Assembly (NCBI GenBank): GCA_902779705.1
Contig: CACZCR010000002.1
Coordinates: 1 to 64,000 of the forward strand
Direction: 5' to 3'
Length of the DNA stretch: 64,000 nucleotides
Source of the DNA: an uncultured Bacteroidales bacterium
GTDB taxonomy: Bacteria; Bacteroidota; Bacteroidia; Bacteroidales; Paludibacteraceae
In this document: one piece after another, positions 24,100 through 33,388 of the stretch
How positions within the stretch are numbered: the stretch's first letter is position 1
How the letters are laid out: each line of letters begins with the position of its first letter
Made by a program: the position numbers and the translations under genes
Notes under the pieces: model-generated
Seen by the model: only the letters and a program-made list of their open reading frames with translations
Told to the model about the DNA's origin: nothing
Databases searched by the model: none

Positions 24100-25952
24100 G
24101 CCTGCATTTCCACTAGTTTACGGTAATAGCCATTCATAGCAAGGAGGTCCTCGTGGCTTCCTTGTTCTACGATACGGCCCTCATGCAGCACGCAGATCTG
24201 GTCGGCATGACGAATCGTAGACAACCGATGAGCCACCACCAGCGTGGTGCGGTCTTTCATCAGGTGCTCCAAGGCCTCTTGCACCAGTCTCTCTGACTCG
24301 GTATCAAGCGCCGAAGTGGCCTCGTCAAGAATGAGTATAGGCGGGTTCTTGAGTATAGCCCGTGCTATCGACAAACGCTGTCTCTGTCCTCCGGACAAGC
24401 GGCTGCCACGGTCGCCTATGATCGTGTCGTAGCCCTGTTCCATCTGCGCGATGAACTCGTGCGCATTGGCGATGCGGGCGGCTTGCTCTACCGCCTCAGG
24501 CCAGGTCATGCCGTCCGGTGCCGGCTGTGATAGATCGACACCGAAAGTGATGTTGTTGTACACCGTGTCGTTGAACAGCACCGGCTCTTGGCACACGATA
24601 CCCATCAGCTGTCTTAACTCGTGCGTCATAAACTCACGTATATCCACCCCGTCAATCGTCACCTGTCCTTGCTGCGGATCATAGAATCGCGGCAGCAGGT
24701 CGGTCAAGGTCGTCTTGCCGCTGCCGGACTGGCCCACCAAGGCAACAGTCTGCCCTTTGGGCAGCTTCAGGTCTATATGCTCCAGCACAGGCACACCGTT
24801 GGCGTACGCAAAACAGATGTCTTCAAACGCTATCTGACGCTCAAAGCGCACCGTCTTCGGTCTCACGGGTTCGGCAATCGTCGAAGGCGTAGCCAGCACC
24901 GTATCTATGCGCTCTAGCGAAGCCAGACCGCGGCGGATGCCATAGGCAGCCTTACTCAGGTCCTTGGCGGGGTTGATGATCGAATAGAAGATCACCAGAT
25001 AGTAGATGAACGTCGCCGCATCGATCGTGGCATGGTTGCCCAATATCAGCAGACCGCCGAACCACAAGATGACGGCTATCAGGGCCGTACCCAAGAACTC
25101 CGACAGCGGATGTGCCAGATAGTAACGACGGTTGATACGGTTGAATGTCGCACGGGCAGCGTTGATCAGCACCTCAAAGCGGTTCCGCAGCTTGTCCTGT
25201 GCATTAAAGCCCTTCACCACACGCAGTCCCAGCAATGTCTCGTCGATAGCCGACAATATCTCGGCGTTCTGTTCCTGCCCACGGGTGGAAGCGTGCTTGA
25301 GCGAGCGGCCTATCTTACCGATCATAAAAATCGCTATCGGCATCAGTATCAGCACAAACAGCGTCAGCTGCCACGAGATGATCAGCATCGCCGTCAGATA
25401 GACCAAGATCATCACCGGATCCTTAAACAGTATATCCAAGGCCGACATGATCGACATCTCCACCTCGTTGACATCGTTGGTCATACGCGAGATGATATCA
25501 CCTCGTCTGGCCTCAGTGAAATAGCCCATCGGCAGCGACAGGATCTTGTCATACAGCTGTTGTCTGAGATCGCGCAGCACACCTGTGCGGATGGGGATCA
25601 TAAAGTAATTAGCCAGCCATGCCGTGCCGCACTTCAGGCCCGTCATCACTACTAGAAACAGTCCCAAACCCAGCAACACCATGCTCGAGCCGTAGAGTTC
25701 GATCTGCTGGTTGAGCAGATAGTACATGTTGTCGCGCAGCGCGGCCGTGGTCTGTTGCAGTCCCTCTACGCTCGCTATGTCAGTATAAACCACCTCGGCG
25801 GCATTGAGGCCGAACAGGATACGCAGTACCGGGATGATGGCCGCAAACGAGAACAGCGACAGCAACGTGGACAGCAGGTTGAACAATATATTCAGCCCCA
25901 TCAGCCCTTTGTATGGCGGTACAAAACGTTTTATGAGTTGTGTGAACGACAT
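24096..25952 (-). CDS. MsbA-like ABC exporter (permease and ATPase fused)
   Basis: At 618 residues: six membrane helices in the first 320 residues with the coupling segment ([27 protein letters not shown]), and an ATPase domain with Walker [10 protein letters not shown]-loop [12 protein letters not shown], signature LSGGQRQR, Walker [16 protein letters not shown] and the switch HRLSTI. It works as a homodimer. Position directly after lpxK and in an envelope operon suggests lipid A core flipping, the role of MsbA, but drug or other lipid exporters share the fold. It overlaps lpxK by 22 bases. Confidence 0.88.
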   Translation of the reverse strand: MSFTQLIKRFVPPYKGLMGLNILFNLLSTLLSLFSFAAIIPVLRILFGLNAAEVVYTDIASVEGLQQTTAALRDNMYYLLNQQIELYGSSMVLLGLGLFLVVMTGLKCGTAWLANYFMIPIRTGVLRDLRQQLYDKILSLPMGYFTEARRGDIISRMTNDVNEVEMSIMSALDILFKDPVMILVYLTAMLIISWQLTLFVLILMPIAIFMIGKIGRSLKHASTRGQEQNAEILSAIDETLLGLRVVKGFNAQDKLRNRFEVLINAARATFNRINRRYYLAHPLSEFLGTALIAVILWFGGLLILGNHATIDAATFIYYLVIFYSIINPAKDLSKAAYGIRRGLASLERIDTVLATPSTIAEPVRPKTVRFERQIAFEDICFAYANGVPVLEHIDLKLPKGQTVALVGQSGSGKTTLTDLLPRFYDPQQGQVTIDGVDIREFMTHELRQLMGIVCQEPVLFNDTVYNNITFGVDLSQPAPDGMTWPEAVEQAARIANAHEFIAQMEQGYDTIIGDRGSRLSGGQRQRLSIARAILKNPPILILDEATSALDTESERLVQEALEHLMKDRTTLVVAHRLSTIRHADQICVLHEGRIVEQGSHEDLLAMNGYYRKLVEMQA

Positions 25953-26950
25953 TTCAAATGGTTTTCGTGTACGTAGTTGAGCACTTGTTTGTCAAAGTCC
26001 GCCGCATCCTCATCCAGGTCCATCTCGATCGCTATAGCCTCGATACGCTCGGCCATTCGGTTATAGAGGTCGGTGGCCTGCAGACGCACAAAATCTTTCT
26101 CGGTCGTGATGATAAAATCAAAGTCCTTGGCCCGCTGCTCTATCTGCTTGAGTTCGGCAGGTGTGAAGGCATGATGATCGCCAAACGCCATGATCTCTGC
26201 GCCCTGATAATGGCGGTTGACATAGTCCATCAGATACTGCGGGTTGGCTATACCGGCTACTACCAGCGGTCGGCCTGTGCGGTACGGCGTGCCGTAGCGG
26301 AACTTGGAGAAATACAGGCGTATGTACGGCGGCAGGTGCAGATGGTTGCCCACTACCCGTTTCTCGATCGGTTGCATCTGCTCGGGACAATGGGTCACCA
26401 CCACGGCATTGGCCTTTAAGATACGCTTTTTGAGGTCGCGCAGACTGCCCCACGGCAACATATGGTCGTCCGCATAGAGGCGGTCATAGCGGGTCAAAAC
26501 GATGTTGTAGCCGCACTTAAGCGCACGGTGTTGGAACGCATCGTCCAGTATCACCACATCCACATCCGGTCGCATCGCTTGTATCTGGTGTATGCCGCGT
26601 ATACGGTTCTCACATACAGCCACACACACCTCAGGAAACTTCAGGTACAGCTGCATCGCCTCGTCGCCTATCGACTGGGCGGTCGACTGGGCATCAGCCA
26701 TCACAAATCCCTTGGTCGCACGCTTGTAACCACGCGACAGCACAGCCACCTTATACTGTTTGCTCAGCAGGTTGATCAGGTACTCCACATGGGGAGTCTT
26801 GCCTGTGCCTCCCACGGCGATGTTACCCACACAGATGGTAGGTATATTGACTTCCGTGGTACGGAACACGTGCTCGTCATAGAGCATATGTCGTAGTCCT
26901 ACGCCAAAGGCGTAAAGTCCGCTCAGAGGGACGGTGAGGATGCGTTTCAT
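25931..26950 (-). CDS. lpxK: tetraacyldisaccharide 4'-kinase
   Basis: At 339 residues. LpxK phosphorylates the 4' position of the lipid A disaccharide at the inner membrane. The P-loop of this family is clear (VGNIAVGGTGKTPHVEYLI), followed by VAVLSRGYKRATKGF, IGDEAMQL, CENRIRGI, VILDDAFQHRAL with the catalytic Asp region, and LPWGSLRDLKKR. A hydrophobic N-terminal segment anchors it. It shares one base with sppA (TAATG) and overlaps the MsbA-like gene, so lipid A completion and export look translationally coupled. Confidence 0.95.
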   Translation of the reverse strand: MKRILTVPLSGLYAFGVGLRHMLYDEHVFRTTEVNIPTICVGNIAVGGTGKTPHVEYLINLLSKQYKVAVLSRGYKRATKGFVMADAQSTAQSIGDEAMQLYLKFPEVCVAVCENRIRGIHQIQAMRPDVDVVILDDAFQHRALKCGYNIVLTRYDRLYADDHMLPWGSLRDLKKRILKANAVVVTHCPEQMQPIEKRVVGNHLHLPPYIRLYFSKFRYGTPYRTGRPLVVAGIANPQYLMDYVNRHYQGAEIMAFGDHHAFTPAELKQIEQRAKDFDFIITTEKDFVRLQATDLYNRMAERIEAIAIEMDLDEDAADFDKQVLNYVHENHLKCRSHNS

Positions 26951-28734
26951 TATTGTATTTTCACTTCTGGCATCAATGCCATGATACGCGGTTTTTCACA
27001 CAGCGTACGCAGTTTCATTATCAGTTTCTCTTCCTCGGTCGGATTGCCTTCCAGCAGGCTCTCTATCAACTCGTCTATCGGGTCCTTCACCTCAGGATAG
27101 TAGCTCAGCTTATATGCATCCAGCTTAGCCAGCGCAGCCGCTTTGTCGATCGCCTTATTCAGGTCACCCATCTCGTCCACCAGGCCCAGACCTTTGGCGT
27201 CCTTGCCCAGCCATACGCGTCCTTCGCCGATCGCTTTGATCGAGTCTTGCGGCATGTGGCGTCCTTGGGCACAACGCGACGTAAACAGGTCATAGCCGCG
27301 CTCAACCATCGTCTGGAACAGCTCATGCTCCTCGGGGTTCATACCCTTGTAGATAGCGTTGGTCTCCAGCGCCGAGTGGCGGTTGGTGGTCACGCCGTCG
27401 ATGTCCAGGCCCACTTTGTTGCGTAGATTGTTGACATTGGGTATCGTACCGAATATACCTATCGAACCGGTGATAGTGGTCGGCTCGGCATATATATAGT
27501 CGGCGCCGCAGGAGATATAATAGCCACCCGATGCAGCCAAATCACCCATCGAAACCACTACCGGTATACCTTTCTGCTTGAGCATCTGAAGTGCACCCCA
27601 TATCTGCTCGCTGGCGTCGGCACTTCCGCCCGGTGAGTTCACACGCATCACAACGGCCTTCACATCTTTGTTCTTAGCAATCTTGCGAATGGTCTTGATC
27701 ATCTCTTTGCCTACGATGCCGTCACCTTCCTCGTCGGTGATCTCGCCCTCGGCATAGAGCACCGCTATCTGGTCGTCCGCCTTAGGCGTAGTACGCATGA
27801 CGGAAGCCAAGTCGCTGGTGTAGATCTTGTTATAGTCCTCCATGCCGGCATACACGCGCAAGATTGAATCCATCTCAAACTCATACACCAGCGTATCCAC
27901 CAGTCCGTCCTTGACGTAGCTCTCCTCGGGTTGGAGGCTCATATAACGGTCGGCATAGTCGTTCAACTGCGCTGCGGTCAACTTGCGGCTCTTGGCCACA
28001 CCGTCCACCAACTCACCCCATATACCTTTGGCGTAGGTCTCGGTCTGCAGGCGGTCTGCCTCCGACATGTCTGTTCTAAAGAACGGCTCTACGGCCGACT
28101 TAAACGTGCCGACCTTCAGTATCTGCATCTCGATACCCAGTTTCTCCAACGCGCGGGTGTAGTACATCTTCTGTGCCGACAGACCGTTCCAAGCCAGTGT
28201 ACCAGTCTTGTTCAAGCATACGCGGTCAGCCACCGACGCGATATAGTAGTTGGTTGCCGTATAGCGGTTGGCATAAGCCACAATCCATTTGCCGGAACTC
28301 TTAAAGTCGATCAATGCCTCGCGTATCTCTTTGGCAGCAGCCTGTCCGGCAGCCAGTTGTCCGTCGTAGAGGTAGATACCCAGGATGCGGTCATCCTCTT
28401 TGGCCAAACGGATATTGGACAGTATCTGGTCCAGACCCACAGTCTCGTCGTTGCTCATCAGGCTGTTACCCGGCATCTCGTTCAGTATCTGGCTCCACGG
28501 ATCGCTGGGGCGACCTTGCTCTACCAAGGTACCTTTCAGTTCCAGCTTATAGACCGTGTTCTTCTCCAGCGCCACGTCGGACGAGGAGAACATACTGCCC
28601 ATCACGGCGCCCATGATAGCGCTCAGTACGATATAGATGATCAACGCCCACAGGCAGCCACGCAGACAACCTCCGCGGCGACGCGGCTGGGATTCGGCAC
28701 CATTATTGGTGTTCATGTTCGGAAAAATAATCAT
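26950..28734 (-). CDS. sppA: signal peptide peptidase SppA, 67K type
   Basis: At 594 residues: one N-terminal membrane helix (about 29-50), then two tandem ClpP/crotonase-like domains. The N-terminal half carries the lysine of the catalytic dyad (ILKVGTFKSAVEPFFR) and the C-terminal half the serine (VVSMGDLAASGGYYIS), as in E. coli SppA. It digests remnant signal peptides in the inner membrane. The ATG at 28734 overlaps the rnhB stop (ATGA); MNTNN at residue 7 is an alternative start. Confidence 0.93.
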   Translation of the reverse strand: MIIFPNMNTNNGAESQPRRRGGCLRGCLWALIIYIVLSAIMGAVMGSMFSSSDVALEKNTVYKLELKGTLVEQGRPSDPWSQILNEMPGNSLMSNDETVGLDQILSNIRLAKEDDRILGIYLYDGQLAAGQAAAKEIREALIDFKSSGKWIVAYANRYTATNYYIASVADRVCLNKTGTLAWNGLSAQKMYYTRALEKLGIEMQILKVGTFKSAVEPFFRTDMSEADRLQTETYAKGIWGELVDGVAKSRKLTAAQLNDYADRYMSLQPEESYVKDGLVDTLVYEFEMDSILRVYAGMEDYNKIYTSDLASVMRTTPKADDQIAVLYAEGEITDEEGDGIVGKEMIKTIRKIAKNKDVKAVVMRVNSPGGSADASEQIWGALQMLKQKGIPVVVSMGDLAASGGYYISCGADYIYAEPTTITGSIGIFGTIPNVNNLRNKVGLDIDGVTTNRHSALETNAIYKGMNPEEHELFQTMVERGYDLFTSRCAQGRHMPQDSIKAIGEGRVWLGKDAKGLGLVDEMGDLNKAIDKAAALAKLDAYKLSYYPEVKDPIDELIESLLEGNPTEEEKLIMKLRTLCEKPRIMALMPEVKIQ

Positions 28735-29360
28735 TGCTTATACAGTTTAAATGTTTGTCTATGATATGGTGTTATACCATGTTGTCTAATGGCCTCGTAG
28801 TGCTCTTTGGTCGGGTAGCCTTTGTTGGTGTTCCATCCGTAGAGCGGATACTGCTCGTGCAGACGCAGCATATAGTCGTCCCTATAGGTTTTGGCAAGCA
28901 CCGATGCAGCTGCTATAGCCATATACTTGCCGTCACCTTTGACCACCGTCTGTGCCGGCACCTCCAGCAGCTCCCCTTCGGGCACGTAGGGCCGCCATTT
29001 GTTGCCATCTACTATGATGTGCTCAGGCCTTATACTCAGCTTGTCCAGGGCGCGATGCATCCCCGTGATCGAGGCCTGCAGTATGTTGATGCGGTCTATC
29101 TCCTCAGCCGTTACTTCCACCACCGCCCAAGCCAAAGCCTCTTGTTCTATCACCGGCCTCAAGGCATAACGCTGATGGTCTGTCAACTGCTTCGAGTCGT
29201 TCAGCAGCGCCAAGCTCGACCAGTCCTCCCGCTTAGGGTCAAACACCACTGCGGCAGCAAACACACTCCCCGCCAGCGGTCCCCTACCCGCCTCATCACA
29301 TCCGGCTTCCAACAGCCCCGCTATCATCTGTGCCTCTAACATACTCTCACCATTCGCCAT
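28731..29360 (-). CDS. rnhB: ribonuclease HII
   Basis: At 209 residues from the ATG at 29360. It removes RNA from RNA-DNA hybrids. Metal-binding acidic residues are in EAGCDEAGRGPLAG and IIVDGNKW, with AAASVLAKTYRDDYM and NKGYPTKEH typical of type 2 enzymes. The first five codons (MANGE) are made of the C-family repeat at the junction with tamL, so the true start may be the next ATG at 29342 (MLEAQMIAG). Confidence 0.95.
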   Translation of the reverse strand: MANGESMLEAQMIAGLLEAGCDEAGRGPLAGSVFAAAVVFDPKREDWSSLALLNDSKQLTDHQRYALRPVIEQEALAWAVVEVTAEEIDRINILQASITGMHRALDKLSIRPEHIIVDGNKWRPYVPEGELLEVPAQTVVKGDGKYMAIAAASVLAKTYRDDYMLRLHEQYPLYGWNTNKGYPTKEHYEAIRQHGITPYHRQTFKLYKQ

Positions 29361-29369
29361 TCGCCATTA
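29350..29369 (-). repeat. C-family repeat at the tamL-rnhB junction
   Basis: Minus-strand TAATGGCGAATGGCGAATGG contains the TAA stop of tamL and an ATG start of rnhB; the unit is AATGGCG. Confidence 0.55.
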
Positions 29370-31643
29370 GAACGGGTGTCCAATCGCGAAATGGAACGTC
29401 ATATCATCCTTCCAGCACAACCCGTTAGGCGCCGTACGCCATTGGGTGCCGGCCGCTATACGGGACGGGTCGTACAGTTTCACACCAAAGTCCACACGGA
29501 ATATAAACAGCGACAAGTCGATACGCAGTCCTGCGCCGTACGCCCAGGCTATCTGCTTGTAGAACGAGTCGAAGCGGAACACACCACCCGGCTGCTGCTC
29601 ATAGTCGCGTATGGTCCATATATTGCCGGCGTCGGTAAAGGCGGCCAGCTCCAGGTATTTCCATACCTTGTATCGGTATTCCAGGTTCAGATCCAGTCGT
29701 ATATCGCCCGCCTGCAGGTCATACACCAGCGTGTTGCCTTCGCCGCGGAACGTACCCGGTCCCAACGTGCGGGCTTGCCATCCGCGAACGCTGTTACTAC
29801 CGCCCGAGAAATAGCGTTTCTCAAACGGCACCGTTGTCGCGTTTAGATACGGCACTACCACACCCAAACCGGCATGATACACCAGCCTGTGCTGCGGGTG
29901 GAACACATGGTGGAACGTGAAGTTGACATCGCCCTTGGCGTACTGGGCAAACGGGGTGTTAAACAACGTATACGCCCCTTGATCGTTCTGGCTCAGGTTG
30001 GCCAACTTGGCCACACCGTAGAGGAAGTTACCCGCTGTCTCCACCGTGTACTGGAAGTTGACATAACTGCGGTTCGGATTCCGCTCCGAGTAGTTGGTAT
30101 AGCGGCCCGTGTATGACCAGTCGAGGATAAAGTGGTCCTCATACGACGCACGCAGCGCCGAGGACTTCTCGATGAAGTCGTGGCGGAAACGGTCCGACAT
30201 CCACGGCAGGTAGATATACGATATATCCACCAGGTTAAACGAGTGCGTCCACCTCGACCGCGGCTTGCGCGGCACGGTATAGTACAGACCGGCATTGGCC
30301 AGCGTACGCGTGTACTCGTCCGGCCGTTGCTGGTAGTTGTAAGCGATGTTGATCTTCAGCTGGCTGGGGAACTGCAGTCCTGCCTCGGCGCGTGCCTCGA
30401 TAGCACGGCTGCCGTTGGTGCGCCACTCATACGAGCCGCGTCCGTTCAGCGTGAACAGCTCAGCGCCGCGGAAGATGTTCTTGTTGGCATACCCCACCCC
30501 GACAGCTATGCCCCAGTCGCCTGCCGAGTAGGTACCTTCCACCTCGGCGGAGACGGTATGCAACTTGGCGCGGGAGATCGTTATGTGGCAGTCCAGCTGC
30601 GCACTGTCCACCGGCTCAAACGATATATCCACATACTTGACCGCTCCCAGCGAGTTGAGATTGGTGTACGTGCGCTCCAGTCGCCGTTCAGAGAACATCT
30701 CTCCCGGCTTGATGGCCGTACGGTTGCGCAGCACTCGGTGGCGCAGAAACTTAGTGCCTACATACGAGAACACATAGCCTTCCTCGCTGCTGTCGGTGTG
30801 CAGTATCAGTCCTTCCGGCACCCGCGAGGGGTCGTAGTCGGCATGGAAGCACACACGGCGTATCGTCTGCTTGGTGTATATCTTCTCCTTCACCGAATCG
30901 GGTATGATACCCTCATAGTGCGTCAGATGCATCTGCAGCTTGAGCATATGGTTGTCATACGAGCTGTCGGCAGCGTAGGCCAGCAGTGACTTATCAAAGT
31001 AGTAATAGCCGCGGTTGCGCATGGCCGAGGTCACACGCTGGCGCTCTTCGTCCAGCGTCGATGTGTTGAATATATCTCCCACTTTTATCAGCGAACGCTC
31101 CGACTGCGCTATCCGCTCCACTTCTTCCTGCTCGATCAGGGTCGAGTATTCGGCTATCCGATACGGCGTGTTGGCCGTCACGTGGTAGGTCAGATTCAGT
31201 TTCTTGCCATCCTTGCCCTTATACACCTTGGTCGTATCGACCGTGGCGTTAAAATAGCCTCGGTTCTTCATCGCCTGCTCTATCTGCTCCATCGACACGC
31301 GGGTCAGCATCTCGTCGTATATCACGGGCGCTTCACCCATCTTGTGGGCATTGTTGGCAAACCACTTATTGGCCTTCGTGCTCGTATCGCGCGGGGCGGT
31401 GTTGTACACATGCAGCTGCAACTTCCAGAACCCGAATATCTCGGTGTTCTGTTTCTGGCGCAGATAGGAGTTCATCGCCGATGACTCCACCTCCTTGGTG
31501 TCCTCTATCTGCACCTTCGCTTTGTTGAGCAGATACTGTCCTTCCGGCACGAACTTCGTCGTCTTACACGATGCCATCAGCACCGCGGCTATCATCACCG
31601 CCATGCCCATCATCACTCTATATGTCCGCACCGTCCTATGCAT
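29367..31643 (-). CDS. tamL: TamL, lipidated Omp85-family assembly factor
   Basis: At 758 residues: an N-terminal lipoprotein signal (VLMASC, cysteine near 26) followed by FVPEGQYLLNKAKVQI, several POTRA domains (for example MKNRGYFNATVDTTKVYKG and MRNRGYYYF), and a C-terminal Omp85 barrel with the L6 motif region (YFSGGSNSVRGWQARTLGPG) and a last strand ending in FAIGHPF. Bacteroidetes have a lipidated TamA relative called TamL, involved in outer membrane biogenesis; BamA itself is not lipidated. First gene of the envelope operon tamL-rnhB-sppA-lpxK-msbA-like, with a good promoter. Confidence 0.85.
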   Translation of the reverse strand: MHRTVRTYRVMMGMAVMIAAVLMASCKTTKFVPEGQYLLNKAKVQIEDTKEVESSAMNSYLRQKQNTEIFGFWKLQLHVYNTAPRDTSTKANKWFANNAHKMGEAPVIYDEMLTRVSMEQIEQAMKNRGYFNATVDTTKVYKGKDGKKLNLTYHVTANTPYRIAEYSTLIEQEEVERIAQSERSLIKVGDIFNTSTLDEERQRVTSAMRNRGYYYFDKSLLAYAADSSYDNHMLKLQMHLTHYEGIIPDSVKEKIYTKQTIRRVCFHADYDPSRVPEGLILHTDSSEEGYVFSYVGTKFLRHRVLRNRTAIKPGEMFSERRLERTYTNLNSLGAVKYVDISFEPVDSAQLDCHITISRAKLHTVSAEVEGTYSAGDWGIAVGVGYANKNIFRGAELFTLNGRGSYEWRTNGSRAIEARAEAGLQFPSQLKINIAYNYQQRPDEYTRTLANAGLYYTVPRKPRSRWTHSFNLVDISYIYLPWMSDRFRHDFIEKSSALRASYEDHFILDWSYTGRYTNYSERNPNRSYVNFQYTVETAGNFLYGVAKLANLSQNDQGAYTLFNTPFAQYAKGDVNFTFHHVFHPQHRLVYHAGLGVVVPYLNATTVPFEKRYFSGGSNSVRGWQARTLGPGTFRGEGNTLVYDLQAGDIRLDLNLEYRYKVWKYLELAAFTDAGNIWTIRDYEQQPGGVFRFDSFYKQIAWAYGAGLRIDLSLFIFRVDFGVKLYDPSRIAAGTQWRTAPNGLCWKDDMTFHFAIGHPF

Positions 31644-31662
31644 AGTTACTCAATTTCGCCTG

Positions 31663-31694
31663 CAAAATTACGAAAAAAAAGTGATATGTGCAAA
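31663..31694 (-). promoter_or_regulatory. promoter of the tamL operon
   Basis: Minus-strand TTTG (31691-31694) and TAatTTTG (31663-31670), 20-base spacing, about 20 bases before the start codon. Confidence 0.75.
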
Positions 31695-31716
31695 TTTTAA
31701 TAAGAAATTATTAAAA

Positions 31717-31748
31717 AACAAAAAGAAATGCGGCTTGATGGCCGCATT
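31717..31748 (-). terminator. terminator of the trmH/C_GCAxxG transcript
   Basis: AATGCGGC/GCCGCATT stem (31727-31748) followed on the minus strand by TCTTTTTGTTTTTT. It separates the upstream operon from the tamL promoter. The stretch 31750-32122 has no gene: it holds an AT palindrome, an 11-base tandem repeat and a 48-base duplication. Confidence 0.75.
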
Positions 31749-31838
31749 ATCTGTGTTTGGTGAGGAACTGGTGGCGTTGGAGGCGCAATAATTTGCAGAG
31801 GAGGTATTTACTTTTGCCATAAAATGAGCATTAAAATG

Positions 31839-31864
31839 TATATTATATATAAATATATAATATA
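31839..31864. repeat. AT-only perfect palindrome
   Basis: TATATTATATAT - AA - ATATATAATATA is a perfect 12-base inverted repeat in the middle of a gene-free stretch. Confidence 0.7.
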
Positions 31865-31911
31865 GTTGTTACGTATTAAAAAATCGGTCATTTTTTGGGC
31901 GAAATAGTGTC

Positions 31912-31955
31912 TTGACTGTCGGTTGACTGTCGGCTGACCGTCGGCTGACCGTCGG
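31912..31955. repeat. four tandem 11-base repeats
   Basis: Units ttgactgtcgg, ttgactgtcgg, ctgaccgtcgg and ctgaccgtcgg run without gaps. Non-coding; role unknown. Confidence 0.8.
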
Positions 31956-32041
31956 CGCACATAGGGCGAGGATAGTGCTTATTTGCAATGTTCGGAGCTT
32001 TCGCTCCTAGTCGAGGACGTAATCAAACTCGCCGGGATAGC

Positions 32042-32137
32042 GGCGAGAAGTGGACAGCGGGGGGAAGGGGGCCACTAATCGATAGTAGCGGCGAGGAGTG
32101 GACAGCAGGGGGAAGGGGGCCACTAATCGATAGTAGC
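32042..32137. repeat. 48-base direct tandem duplication including a gene end
   Basis: Units 32042-32089 and 32090-32137 differ at two positions. The second unit includes the last codons (LATID) and stop of the C_GCAxxG gene, so the first unit is a copy of the gene's tail placed behind it. Confidence 0.85.
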
Positions 32138-32527
32138 GAGGAAGGTGCGGACGGATTGGGCGACCATGTCGGCGCAGGGTTGTTTGTTGGCCAGCAACTC
32201 GGAGCAGATAAGGCTGCCATAGGTGGCCTTGAACTGCCCGCCAAGGTCCTTGACCAAGGCATAATTGGCCATCTTACCGTCATGGTCGTGCGGCGTAGAA
32301 GAGCCGTTGTGCAAACCGGCCAACATAAACATTCCGCTGGCAGCACCACAGACGAGTCGCATGCGTCCCATACCGCCACCAAACGAAGACGAGAGCCGCA
32401 ACGCCATTTTCTCGTCCAGTCCATAGAGATCGGCACAAGAGGCGAAGACCGCCTGACTGCAGTTGAAACCTTGTTTGAAGAGTTCTACGGCACGTTGAGC
32501 GCGTTGTTCGATCTGGGATTCAGTCAT
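32123..32527 (-). CDS. C_GCAxxG_C_C family redox protein
   Basis: At 134 residues, with the family's full cysteine pattern: FNCSQAVFASC, LVCGAASGMFML, and SLICSELL with a following Cys. These small cytoplasmic proteins are predicted to be redox active or metal binding and often sit beside transporters or methyltransferases; none of that is proven here. It starts 2 bases after the TrmH-type gene, so the pair is an operon. Its last codons are duplicated downstream (32042-32137). Confidence 0.88.
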   Translation of the reverse strand: MTESQIEQRAQRAVELFKQGFNCSQAVFASCADLYGLDEKMALRLSSSFGGGMGRMRLVCGAASGMFMLAGLHNGSSTPHDHDGKMANYALVKDLGGQFKATYGSLICSELLANKQPCADMVAQSVRTFLATID

Positions 32528-32529
32528 AG

Positions 32530-33348
32530 CTATACAGTTTTGGGGCGGCGGAACTCGGCCAAGATGATAGCCGTAGCAATTGCTACATTCAGGCTCTCAG
32601 AAGTCGGTTCGCCGGGTGGATAAGAAGGGATAAGCAGCGGATGGGTGATCAAGCGTCGCACCTCGGGCGAGATGCCGTTACCCTCGTTGCCCATGACTAT
32701 TATAGACCGCTGCGCGAATAGACCGCGTTGCTGTAGGACCGCTGACGCTGTAGGACCGCTCTGCTGTAAGACCGCTTCGCTGTAAGACCGTCCTTCGGAC
32801 TGTAAGACTTCATACATATTGCGGCCGTCCAATAACGTTCCATAGATGGGAACGGGTGATTGTTGTATTGATGTATTGTTGTATTGTTGTAGCCACTGGG
32901 GCAAGTCAACGTAATGGATGCGAACACGGGCGAGGGCGCCCATGGTGGCCTGAACAACCTTAGGGTTGTAGCAATCGGCCGTATCGAGCGAGCAGTAGAT
33001 ATCACGCACGCCGAACCAATCGCACGTGCGGATGATAGTGCCGAGGTTGCCGGGGTCTTGGATGCCGTCGAGGGCGAGGATTAGATCGGCTTCGCCTGAA
33101 AGACCGTCCTCCGGACTGTAAGACGGTTTGCGGAAGACGCCGATGACGCCTTGCGGGGTGCGCAGGGAGGAGAGTTGGGCGATAACGGTAGACCCCACTT
33201 CGGCCTCGGTGATGAGGGCCTCAAGCTGGTAGGTCTTACGCAGTTCGTCCACGCACTTCTGCCCCTCGGCCAAGAAGAGCCCGAGTTGGTCGCGGAACTT
33301 CTTGTGCTGCAGGCTGCGATATGTCTTGAGTTGAGCTTTGGTAAGCAT
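32530..33348 (-). CDS. TrmH/SpoU family RNA 2'-O-methyltransferase
   Basis: At 272 residues: an N-terminal substrate-binding domain (QHKKFRDQLGLFLAEGQKCVDEL) and a knotted SPOUT domain with LALDGIQDPGNLGTIIRTCDWFG, IIVMGNEGNGIS and LLIPSYPPGEPTSESLNVAIATAI. It methylates a ribose in rRNA or tRNA with S-adenosylmethionine; position unknown. Three repeat insertions interrupt otherwise conserved sequence: YSPEDGLSGE (75-83), QQYNNTSIQQ (152-162) and a long one at 179-208 (SEGRSYSEAVLQQSGPT and on). All three keep the frame. Confidence 0.9.
   Translation of the reverse strand: MLTKAQLKTYRSLQHKKFRDQLGLFLAEGQKCVDELRKTYQLEALITEAEVGSTVIAQLSSLRTPQGVIGVFRKPSYSPEDGLSGEADLILALDGIQDPGNLGTIIRTCDWFGVRDIYCSLDTADCYNPKVVQATMGALARVRIHYVDLPQWLQQYNNTSIQQSPVPIYGTLLDGRNMYEVLQSEGRSYSEAVLQQSGPTASAVLQQRGLFAQRSIIVMGNEGNGISPEVRRLITHPLLIPSYPPGEPTSESLNVAIATAIILAEFRRPKTV
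32724..32813 (-). repeat. H-family repeats inside the methyltransferase
   Basis: The plus strand repeats ctgtaggaccg or ctgtaagaccg five times with short spacers, ending in the small palindrome gtccttcggac. A partial copy (aagaccgtcctccggactgtaagac) is at 33099-33125 in the same gene. Both are read through in frame. Confidence 0.75.
33099..33125 (-). repeat. second H-family copy in the methyltransferase
   Basis: Matches 32788-32813 at all but a couple of positions, including gtcctccggac; encodes SYSPEDGLS. Confidence 0.7.
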
Positions 33349-33352
33349 CGGA

Positions 33353-33388
33353 TTAGGGGGTTAGGAGGTGAGGGGATTAGGGGATTAG
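33353..33388 (-). repeat. D-family repeat between the DUF5020 gene and trmH
   Basis: The plus strand shows gattaggggg, ttaggaggtgagg and ggattaggggattag. It includes the DUF5020 gene's stop codon. Confidence 0.55.

Noticed and set aside
31912-31955. CRISPR array
   Set aside because: The 11-base units are directly tandem with no spacers, and no cas genes are present.
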